From NCBI GenBank assembly GCA_028872645.1, contig JAPKDK010000008.1, forward strand, positions 1 through 28,779: 28,779 nucleotides of DNA, given 5' to 3'. Positions within the stretch are counted from its first letter, which is position 1. Each line of letters starts with the position of its first letter. Under the pieces are notes generated by a model. The model had not been told where the DNA came from. It saw nothing but the letters and a program-made list of their open reading frames with translations, and did not search any database. Below, one piece after another: positions 14,166 to 21,206 of this stretch. A program made the position numbers and the translations under genes. This DNA is from Verrucomicrobiota bacterium (GTDB taxonomy: Bacteria > Verrucomicrobiota > Verrucomicrobiia > Limisphaerales > UBA1100).

Positions 14166-16408
14166 TGCGCTGGGCCGCCACCATCGTGTGGTTGCTCCCG
14201 CTGTTCGCGGCGATGGCGCAGCCGGTGGTGCCCGGATACGAGCGACTGATGCGCGACACGCCCGCGGAACTGGCTGCGGCTGGCGAGGTACTGGTCAACG
14301 AATTGAACTGCGTTGCCTGCCATCAGGCGAACAAGGATTCCCGCTTCAAGTTCACGACCGCGCCAATCCTGTTCACCCAGCACAATCCGCCGGATGCCGA
14401 TTGGCTGCATCATTGGCTAAAAAATCCGCACCATCTCAAGCTCGGCACGCGCATGCCCGACCTCATGCATTCCATGGGGGAACTGGAGCAGGGTTTGCGG
14501 ATTGCGGAGCTGGGACATTTTCTGGCCACGATGTCGCCGAAGCAAGTCGCCGACACCGCCCAGCCCGGCGATGCCAAGGCCGGTAAAAAACTTTACGAGA
14601 CCATCGGCTGCGCCCAGTGCCACGCGCCCGATGCCAAGGACAACGGCAAGGACATTCCGCTTGGCGCGTTAGCCCAAAAATACTCGCGCGGCAATCTTGT
14701 TAAATTTCTGCGCGACCCATTGCACAGCCGGCCGGCCGGGCGCATGCCACGCTTTCCCATGACCGAAAAGGAGGCAACCGATCTCGCTGAGTTTCTGCGC
14801 GCGCGCCAACCGAAAGCCCCGCTCAAGCCGTTTGTTGTTAAGGGCTTTTCCACGGAGCAATTGGCCGCCCGTGGGGCGGGGTTGTTCGTGAAACTTCGCT
14901 GCGCCAATTGCCACGCCACCGGCAAACCGTTTAAGCCTCCGTTCCTTTGGGCCGCCACGTCATTGACCAAACTCAAACTCCAAACCGAAACGGGATGCCT
15001 CACCCTGAAAAAGCGACCTGGCAAAGGCGTGCCCTTCTTTGAATTTAGCGCGGAGCAGGCCAAGGCCATCATCGCCGCGCTCAGGGCCAAGCCGCGCAAG
15101 GAAACTCCGCGAACGCAAGCCCATCGCCGCATGAGCCAGCTCAACTGTACCGCTTGCCACACGCGCGATGGGCTCGGCCAACCGGAGGCGGCACGCGACA
15201 GGTTTTTTCTCACCACCGGCAATGACCTCGGCGATGAGGGGCGATTGCCGCCGCTGCTCACCGGCGTGGGTGCTAAGCTCACGGAGGCGGCGTTGCAAAA
15301 GGTGCTACGGGGCCAAGGCGGGGTACGGCCGTACATGACCACGCGCATGCCGGACTTCGGCGAGGCCCACGCAACGATGCTTCCCAAGTTGCTTGCCGAC
15401 GCCGATGCGCGCGCCAACGTGAAGCCCACGCCGCGGCACGGCAACGAAAACAAAGTCGGCCGCAACCAATACGGCCGTGAATTGATGGGCGTGAAGGGGC
15501 TGAGCTGCATCGCCTGCCATCAGCTCGGCGGGCGGCGGTCGCTGGGCATCCAGTCGATGGACCTCGCCCACGCTTCGGGGCGGCTGCGGCCGGAGTGGTT
15601 TCGGGATTATCTCATCAATCCCACCGCCTTCCGGCCCGGCACGCGAATGCCGTCCTTTTGGCCCGAGGGCAAGGCGGTCAGCAAAATTTTCGGCGGCAAC
15701 ACGCCGCGCCAAATTGACAGCCTTTGGGTTTACCTCAACGAACTCGACCAAACGCGGCTGCCGGAGGGCTTGGAGAAAAAAGGCGGCTTCGAGCTGAAGC
15801 CCGCGAAACGGCCGATTGTGTTCCGCACGTTCATGGAAGGCGCGGGCACGCACGCGATTGCCGTGGGCTTTCCGGCGGGCGTGCATGCGGCGTTTGATGC
15901 CGAGGCGGTCGGCTGGGCACTCGCGTGGCGCGGGAAATTTCTCGACGCCGAAAGCACGTGGGACAACCGCTTCACCCCGCTCGCCAAGCCGCTCGGCACG
16001 AATGTTATCAAGCTGCCACCCAGCCCGGCCGTGGCGGTTTATCAAGACGGCAAACCGTGGCCCAAGGGCGGCCTACAATTCCGCGGTTATCGCCTCGCCA
16101 AGGACGGCACGCCGACGTTTTTATATCGCCACGGTAAAACAGAAATCACCGACACGCTCACGGCGAGGGGCAAAGGGCTGCGGCGGCGGATGGAATTTTA
16201 TGGCGGCGAAGGTGAACTGGCCGTGCGCCTGGCGATTGGAGAAAATTTTCGCACGAAGGAAGTTGGCGTGTGGATTACCGACCAACAACTCACTATCATC
16301 GCGCCCACCGCTCGGGTGCGGTCCATCGGCAAACAGTCCGAACTCCTCGCGCCGGTGAAGCTGAAGGCCAACGGCAAAACAATTCTGGAGGTGGAACTGC
16401 AATGGTGA
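14165..16408 (+). CDS. Exported pentahaem c-type cytochrome with C-terminal beta domain, 747 aa
   Basis: The ATG in TAATG gives MRWAATIVWLLPLFAAMAQP, a Sec signal peptide. Five CxxCH haem-attachment motifs follow: CVACH (49-53), CAQCH (149-153), CANCH (246-250), CTACH (328-332) and CIACH (448-452). Several are followed at the usual distance by a methionine segment likely to be the distal ligand (TRMPDL, GRMPRFP, TRMPDF, TRMPSFW), so the protein is a string of class I cytochrome domains. Residues from about 530 on contain no haem motif and look beta-rich (FDAEAVGWALAWRGKFLDAE). It should carry electrons in the periplasm. The last 7 bases overlap the start of the propeller gene, a probable electron donor. 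Confidence 0.92.
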   Translation: MRWAATIVWLLPLFAAMAQPVVPGYERLMRDTPAELAAAGEVLVNELNCVACHQANKDSRFKFTTAPILFTQHNPPDADWLHHWLKNPHHLKLGTRMPDLMHSMGELEQGLRIAELGHFLATMSPKQVADTAQPGDAKAGKKLYETIGCAQCHAPDAKDNGKDIPLGALAQKYSRGNLVKFLRDPLHSRPAGRMPRFPMTEKEATDLAEFLRARQPKAPLKPFVVKGFSTEQLAARGAGLFVKLRCANCHATGKPFKPPFLWAATSLTKLKLQTETGCLTLKKRPGKGVPFFEFSAEQAKAIIAALRAKPRKETPRTQAHRRMSQLNCTACHTRDGLGQPEAARDRFFLTTGNDLGDEGRLPPLLTGVGAKLTEAALQKVLRGQGGVRPYMTTRMPDFGEAHATMLPKLLADADARANVKPTPRHGNENKVGRNQYGRELMGVKGLSCIACHQLGGRRSLGIQSMDLAHASGRLRPEWFRDYLINPTAFRPGTRMPSFWPEGKAVSKIFGGNTPRQIDSLWVYLNELDQTRLPEGLEKKGGFELKPAKRPIVFRTFMEGAGTHAIAVGFPAGVHAAFDAEAVGWALAWRGKFLDAESTWDNRFTPLAKPLGTNVIKLPPSPAVAVYQDGKPWPKGGLQFRGYRLAKDGTPTFLYRHGKTEITDTLTARGKGLRRRMEFYGGEGELAVRLAIGENFRTKEVGVWITDQQLTIIAPTARVRSIGKQSELLAPVKLKANGKTILEVELQW

Positions 16409-17883
16409 AACGATTTTTTACCACAGAAACACAGAGAGTACAGAGGTTGATTCTCTCTGTGCTCTCTGTGTTTCTGTGGTTCAATTCATTCGCCGCCGAG
16501 AATGATTTTTACAAGCTCACCACCGTCCCCTTCCCGAAGGAACTCAAGCTCGAGGTCAGCGGCATGGCGGCGTTGCCCGGCGACCGGATGGCAATCGCCA
16601 TTCGCAAGGGCGAGGTTTGGATTGCCGAGAAGCTCTCAACCGGCAAGCCGGTTTATAAAAAATTCGCCAGCGGACTGCACGAGCCGCTCGGACTCGCGCT
16701 GCACAAGGGCGATTTGTACACCGTGCAACGCAGCGAGCTGACGCGACTGCGCGATACCGCTGGCGACGGCCGCGCGGACGAATACCTCACGCACGCCAAG
16801 GGCTGGGGCGTGACGGGGAATTATCACGAGTACGCCTACGGCCCAGCGGTCGATGGGGCGGGGAATATGTGGGTGGCGCTGAACTGCTCCATCGGGAAAG
16901 GCCCAAACCCGAACAACCGATGGCGCGGCTGGAGCTTGCGCGTAAAGCCGGACGGCTCATGGGCGCCGATGTCCGGCGGGTTCCGTTCGCCCTCAGGCAT
17001 CGGCACCAATCTCGCCGGCGACGTCTTTGCCACCGACCAACAGGGCAACTGGTTCCCCTCCTGCCCGCTCATCCACGTGAAGCGCGGCGCGTTTCATGGA
17101 CACGCCGACGCTCTGGAATTCACCCAACTCCCCGGCGCTACCTTCAAAGTGAAACAGCCGTTGCCAAAAAATCTTACTGTCGCCGAGGCCGCGCAGCGCA
17201 TTCCCTCGTATCAACTCCCCGCCGTATGGTTTCCCTATCGCAAGATGGGCATGAGCACTACGGACATTTTGGCCGACAGCACGCGCGGCAAATTCGGCCC
17301 CTTCGCCGGTCAGCTTTTTTGCGGCGAGTTCACGATGTCATTTGTGTCGCGCGTGTTTCTGGAAAAAGTCGGCGGCGAATATCAGGGCGCGTGCTTCCGC
17401 TTCCGCGATGGCCTCGACTGCGCCGCGCTGCGCCTACAATGGGGTGCGGACGGTTCCATGTACATCGGCCAAAGCAACCGCGGCTGGAACTCGCTCGGCG
17501 CCAAAAGCTACGGCCTCCAACGCCTCCAATGGACCGGTCGCACGCCCTTCGAAATCAAAACCATGTCCGCCCGCCCCGACGGCTTCCGCCTCACCTTCAC
17601 CCAACCCGTCGACGCCGCCACCGCCCTCAACCCCAAGAGCTACACCCTCACCAGCCACACCTACCCCTACCATGAAAAATACGGCGGTGAACCGATGGAC
17701 ATAAAAGCGCATAAAATAAAAGTTGCCGACCTCGACGCCACGGCATTATTCGTCCACCTAAAAGTTGAAGACCTCCGCGAAGGTTACGTGTACGAACTCC
17801 ACGCCAATGGTCTGCGCGATTCAAAGGGTAGCCCACTCCTGCACCGCGAGGCGTACTACACGCTGAACCGGATTCCAAAGTAG
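16402..17883 (+). CDS. Exported PQQ-dehydrogenase-like beta-propeller protein with repeat-derived signal peptide, 493 aa
   Basis: After the leader, residues from about 35 resemble the sorbosone/glucose-dehydrogenase-like propellers of Verrucomicrobia and Planctomycetes: MAALPGDRMAIAIRKGEVWI, GLHEPLGLALHKGDLYTVQR, SPSGIGTNLAGDVFATDQQG, LQWGADGSMYIGQSNRGWNS. In that group the haem domain is often fused; here it is on the neighbouring cytochrome. A C-terminal Ig-like segment (DGFRLTFTQPVDAATALNPKS) follows. Oxidation of a sugar or alcohol is likely, but the cofactor is unproven. ATG 16402 overlaps the cytochrome stop. Residues 7-27, including the hydrophobic core LILSVLSVFLWF of the signal peptide (cleavage likely near SFAA-EN), are encoded by a palindromic dispersed repeat. 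Without them the protein would have no export signal. Confidence 0.87.
   Translation: MVKRFFTTETQRVQRLILSVLSVFLWFNSFAAENDFYKLTTVPFPKELKLEVSGMAALPGDRMAIAIRKGEVWIAEKLSTGKPVYKKFASGLHEPLGLALHKGDLYTVQRSELTRLRDTAGDGRADEYLTHAKGWGVTGNYHEYAYGPAVDGAGNMWVALNCSIGKGPNPNNRWRGWSLRVKPDGSWAPMSGGFRSPSGIGTNLAGDVFATDQQGNWFPSCPLIHVKRGAFHGHADALEFTQLPGATFKVKQPLPKNLTVAEAAQRIPSYQLPAVWFPYRKMGMSTTDILADSTRGKFGPFAGQLFCGEFTMSFVSRVFLEKVGGEYQGACFRFRDGLDCAALRLQWGADGSMYIGQSNRGWNSLGAKSYGLQRLQWTGRTPFEIKTMSARPDGFRLTFTQPVDAATALNPKSYTLTSHTYPYHEKYGGEPMDIKAHKIKVADLDATALFVHLKVEDLREGYVYELHANGLRDSKGSPLLHREAYYTLNRIPK
16420..16480. repeat. Palindromic dispersed repeat with 26-bp arms, inside a signal-peptide coding region
   Basis: Arms 16420-16445 and 16455-16480 are inverted copies; 25 of 26 positions pair and the other is a G-T wobble. 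The loop is 9 bases. The arms carry the ACCACAGAAACACAGAGAG motif of a well-known dispersed element that often yields TTETQR-type peptides in predicted bacterial proteins. Here it lies within an intact reading frame just after the start codon. The RNA hairpin would begin 18 bases after the A of the ATG and could affect translation. Confidence 0.9.
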
Positions 17884-17891
17884 CCAATTTT

Positions 17892-17951
17892 GCTGCCAGC
17901 ATCTTGCCGGCAGTCCGAACACTCAACCTCTGCCGGCAAGATGCCGGCAGC
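17892..17951. repeat. Palindromic repeat between convergent genes, 22-bp arms
   Basis: Arms 17892-17913 and 17930-17951 are inverted copies with one mismatch around a 16-base loop; each arm contains two GCCGGCA or GCCAGCA half-units around ATCTTGCCGGCAG. The element fills nearly all of the 70 bases between the propeller stop (17881-17883) and the sulfatase stop on the other strand (17954-17956). It probably works as a two-way terminator or message-end stabiliser, although no U tract follows. Confidence 0.85.
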
Positions 17952-17953
17952 AC

Positions 17954-19459
17954 TTATGGCCGTTTATGCAGTGGGTTGCTGCGGAAGTCACCGGGGATTT
18001 TTAGCACGTGCGGCTTCACCCGTTTTGCGCCGCGATAGGGCGGCCATTGGATTCGCTGACCTTCGTAACGGGCGAATTCCCAAGCGGGCCATTCGGGGGT
18101 GTCTTCTTGCACGCTGGCGTAAATCTTTTTCATTTGCGCGGTCATTTGCGCGAAGCGCTTGGGCTCGGCGATAGCGAGGTCGCGGGTTTCGCCGCGGTCG
18201 GTCTTCAGGTTGTACAATTCCATCTTGCCGAGCGGGGCGGTCTTGATGGTGCGTTGATCCTTGGCGGTGATGCCGGCGCGTTGCTGAATGGGCGGGGCGT
18301 CGATGGCGGCAACGAGTTTCCAATCGCCATCACGGATCGCCACATGGCGAGCGCCGCGCGCGCCGTAGAAATGCCAATAAAGCGGTTGGGCGCGTTTGAT
18401 TTTTTCGCCCCGGAACAGTCCGCGGATGTTGGTGCCGTCGAGGTGGCGGTCAGCGGGTTTTTTCAGGCCGGTGATGCTGCATAGGGTGGGCAGTAAATCG
18501 AGGGCGATGATGGGTGTGGATTCGGTGGTGTCGGGTTTAACCTTGCCGGGCCAGCGAATGATGCCGGGCACGCGGACGCCGCCCTCGAACACGGCGCCCT
18601 TTTTGTCGCGCAAACCGGCGGTTTCGCCGTGGGGATGGAAACCGGTGCGCGCGGGGCCGTTGTCGCTGGTGAAAAAGACGAGGGTGCTGTCGCGCAGTTT
18701 TTGTTTGTCCAGCTCGGCCATGAGGCGGCCGAAGCTCGCATCCATTTGCGCGACGTTGGCCCAGTAGGCGGTGTGGCTTGGGTCGTCGCTTGGGTAATCC
18801 TTTTCAAAGCGCGGGTCGCTGGCGATGGGCTCGTGCGGCTCGTGGTAGCAGACGAAGAGAAAAAACGGCTTGGATTTATCGCGCCATTCGCGCAGCCAAT
18901 GGATGGCCTCGTCGGTGACAATGCCGGAGGCGAAGCCCTTGAGCGGGCCGACGGGCGTGGCGTTGCGGACGAAGTTCCACGGGTTGCGATGATTGGGCAG
19001 CGCGTTGTTTTGGGTGGAGAACCAGTGGTTGAACCCGTGGTTATTGGGCTGCGGTTGGCCGGTGAGATTGAAGCGGCCATTGAGATGCCACTTGCCGGTG
19101 TGCGCGGTGTCGTAGCCGCCTTTTCGCAGGATGGTGGCGATGGTGATTTCGCTTTGCGGAACGTGCATCGGCGAGAGCATCGGAATCCAGTTGGAAATCC
19201 CCACGCGCGTCGGCGTGCGGCCGGTCATCAACCCCGTGCGCGAGGGCGAGCAATTCGGATGCGCCGCATAGCAATCGGTGAACCGCATTCCTTCCCGCGC
19301 AAAGCGGTCGAGGTGAGGCGTCTTCACGATTTTGTTTCCGTAACAACCAATGTCGCCATAGCCAAGGTCGTCGCAGAGGACAACGATGATGTTGGGCGGA
19401 GGGGTTTCGGCGGGCGCGCAAAAAGCGACCAACAGCAAAAGCGAAAGAAGGCGTTGCAT
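17954..19459 (-). CDS. Secreted arylsulfatase, family S1, 501 aa
   Basis: MQRLLSLLLLVAFCAPAETP is a signal peptide. The sulfatase signature is complete: N-terminal metal-binding D30-D31 (VLCDDLGYGD), the formylglycine motif CSPSR with C70 (HPNCSPSRTGLMTGR), the K/H pair HTGKWH (120-125), and SDNGPARTGFHPHGETAGLR with the GGVRVPGIIRWPG segment. It should hydrolyse a sulfate ester outside the cytoplasm after C70 is converted to formylglycine by a maturation enzyme not encoded here. Length is normal for an arylsulfatase A-type enzyme; the polysaccharide specificity cannot be named. It is convergent with the oxidation operon and divergent from the DUF3817 gene, whose start is 27 bases away, so the two probably share a promoter region. 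Confidence 0.93.
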   Translation of the reverse strand: MQRLLSLLLLVAFCAPAETPPPNIIVVLCDDLGYGDIGCYGNKIVKTPHLDRFAREGMRFTDCYAAHPNCSPSRTGLMTGRTPTRVGISNWIPMLSPMHVPQSEITIATILRKGGYDTAHTGKWHLNGRFNLTGQPQPNNHGFNHWFSTQNNALPNHRNPWNFVRNATPVGPLKGFASGIVTDEAIHWLREWRDKSKPFFLFVCYHEPHEPIASDPRFEKDYPSDDPSHTAYWANVAQMDASFGRLMAELDKQKLRDSTLVFFTSDNGPARTGFHPHGETAGLRDKKGAVFEGGVRVPGIIRWPGKVKPDTTESTPIIALDLLPTLCSITGLKKPADRHLDGTNIRGLFRGEKIKRAQPLYWHFYGARGARHVAIRDGDWKLVAAIDAPPIQQRAGITAKDQRTIKTAPLGKMELYNLKTDRGETRDLAIAEPKRFAQMTAQMKKIYASVQEDTPEWPAWEFARYEGQRIQWPPYRGAKRVKPHVLKIPGDFRSNPLHKRP

Positions 19460-19486
19460 GCCGCGAGGCTAAGCGATTGGCGGGCG

Positions 19487-19849
19487 ATGACAATCCTGAA
19501 TCGTAATCGCGGTGCGTTTGCGGCACAGTCCCGCGCCGTGAAACAAAAGGTTATCCAGCGATTGCGCGTCCTTGGTACTATCGAAGGCATCTCGTCCATT
19601 GTGCTCATGGGCATCGCCATGCCGCTTAAGTACGGCTTCGGCCACGCGCATGCCACGTTTGGGCCGGGGCTCGTGCATGGGATTTTGTTTCTGCTTTATA
19701 GCGCGGCGCTGGCTCATGCCAAGATGGTGCTGGGCAGGCCGTTTTATTGGGCGGTGAAATTTTTCATCGCCGCGCTGCTTCCGTTCGGGCCATTCGTGAT
19801 GGACAAGGGTTTGAAGCGCGAGATGGACGACGAGGCGTCCGGCGGTTGA
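19487..19849 (+). CDS. DUF3817 integral membrane protein, 120 aa
   Basis: The core reads RLRVLGTIEGISSIVLMGIA, then PLKYGFGH, and PGLVHGILFLLYSAAL, and ends with a third helix AVKFFIAALLPFGPFVMDK. This matches the DUF3817 family of small three-helix inner-membrane proteins of unknown function. The family part starts only near residue 23, so GTG 19538 is a plausible shorter start; ATG 19487 is kept because nothing decides between them. A very long frame opens far upstream, but it is the antisense of the sulfatase gene. The stop is one base before the GTG of the transporter gene, so the two are probably co-translated. Confidence 0.8.
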   Translation: MTILNRNRGAFAAQSRAVKQKVIQRLRVLGTIEGISSIVLMGIAMPLKYGFGHAHATFGPGLVHGILFLLYSAALAHAKMVLGRPFYWAVKFFIAALLPFGPFVMDKGLKREMDDEASGG

Positions 19850-19850
19850 C

Positions 19851-21206
19851 GTGGGCACTGACGAAATATCTTCCCGCCGCGGTGGTTTCTGGGGCGTTCG
19901 CACACCGTTCGCGCCGAGCCGCTTTCCGTTTTTTTACGGCTGGGTGATTGTGTTGGCGGCGACGCTGGGCTCCATTTTCAGCATCCCCGGACAAACGATG
20001 GGCTTCAGCGTTTTTACCGACGTGATGATGGCGGAACTGGGCCTTTCGCGCGTGGAGCTCAGCCTCGCGTACTGCCTCGGCACAGTGGGCAGCGGGCTGA
20101 CTCTGCCGTGGCTGGGCACGGTGCTCGATCGCTGGGGCGAACGCAAGATGGCCGTAGCCTCGGTGGTGGCGACGGGGGCAATCCTGTTTTACCTCGCGGC
20201 CTCCGCGCCAATGAGCCGCGGGTTGGCGCGAGTGCTGCCGGCGGGCATGGCGTCGTTCGTGGTGATTGTCATTGGCTTTTACCTCGTGCGAGCGGCTGCG
20301 CAGGGGGTGCTCTCGATGACCTGCCGCAACGCCATTGGCAAGTGGTTCGACCATCAACGCGGCCTTGCCCTGGCCATCAGCGGGGTATCGGTGTCGTTCA
20401 GTTTCTCGATGGCCCCACGCGGGCTAGATTGGCTGATGACGCGCTTCGGGCATGACGGAGCGTGGGTGGTGATGGGTATCACGACCATTTGCGTGATGGG
20501 CCCACTGGCGTGGCTATTGTTTCGCGACAGGCCGGAGGATGATGGGATGCAAATGGACGGCGGCACGGTGGCGTCGATGAAACACCCCAATCCCGACATG
20601 CATATTGAACGCGAATACACCCGCGCCGAGGCGGTGCGCGATTATTCATTTTGGGTTTTTAATTTTTCGTTTTCATTTTACGGGCTCATCGGCACGGCGT
20701 TTACGTTTCACATCCTTTCGTTGGGCGCGGAATACGGCTTTGACAAGGACCACATCTTCGCGTTATTTGTCCCCATCGCCGCCATCGCCGTGACAACCAA
20801 CCTCATCTTTGGCGCCATCAACGCGCGGCTGCGTTTAAAGTTGCTCCTTTTTGTCATGAATCTCGGCTGCATAGCGGCCGCGCTCGGGATGTTTTTTCTG
20901 GATCAACCCGGCGGCGTGACGGCCTATGTCATTGGCAACGGCATTGCCAGCGGCGGGTTTGTCAGCCTCACGGGCATCGTCTTTCCGAGGTTTTACGGGC
21001 GCGAACACCTCGGCGCGATCAGCGGCGTGAATATGTCCAGCATGGTCATCGGCAGCGGCCTCGGGCCGTTGTTCTTTGGCGCATGTTTTCACCTGACCCA
21101 GAGTTATGAGTTGATCCTCATAGCCAGCGCGATTATCCCATCGGCGCTGGCGGGACTGAGCTTGTGGGCGGATAATCCGCAGCGCAAGCTGGCCGGTAAC
21201 GGATGA
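19851..21206 (+). CDS. Major facilitator superfamily transporter, 451 aa
   Basis: The GTG start follows the preceding stop by one base. After a polar N-terminus the protein has about twelve hydrophobic segments. The loop after the second carries the MFS motif A as GTVLDRWGERKM, and RNAIGKWFDHQRGLALAISG is the monocarboxylate/oxalate-formate-like signature around helices 4-5. A central cytoplasmic loop (RPEDDGMQMDGGTVASMKH) separates the halves. It is most like the MCT/OFA-type uniporters and symporters for small organic acids, but the substrate is not deducible. Its stop overlaps the rapA start by 4 bases. I see no clear functional link between the two. Confidence 0.9.
   Translation: MGTDEISSRRGGFWGVRTPFAPSRFPFFYGWVIVLAATLGSIFSIPGQTMGFSVFTDVMMAELGLSRVELSLAYCLGTVGSGLTLPWLGTVLDRWGERKMAVASVVATGAILFYLAASAPMSRGLARVLPAGMASFVVIVIGFYLVRAAAQGVLSMTCRNAIGKWFDHQRGLALAISGVSVSFSFSMAPRGLDWLMTRFGHDGAWVVMGITTICVMGPLAWLLFRDRPEDDGMQMDGGTVASMKHPNPDMHIEREYTRAEAVRDYSFWVFNFSFSFYGLIGTAFTFHILSLGAEYGFDKDHIFALFVPIAAIAVTTNLIFGAINARLRLKLLLFVMNLGCIAAALGMFFLDQPGGVTAYVIGNGIASGGFVSLTGIVFPRFYGREHLGAISGVNMSSMVIGSGLGPLFFGACFHLTQSYELILIASAIIPSALAGLSLWADNPQRKLAGNG

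Noticed and set aside
14593..16045. Minus-strand open frames of 305 and 246 codons
   Set aside because: They are antisense to the pentahaem cytochrome; the five CxxCH motifs are on the plus strand.
19460..19486. Divergent promoter between the sulfatase and DUF3817 genes
   Set aside because: The two genes must be driven from here or from within each other, but I found no -10/-35 pair good enough to place.
18629..19849. Plus-strand open frame of 406 codons over the arylsulfatase gene
   Set aside because: It is the antisense of the sulfatase with all its catalytic motifs on the other strand. Only its last 120 codons (from 19487) are real, as the DUF3817 gene.
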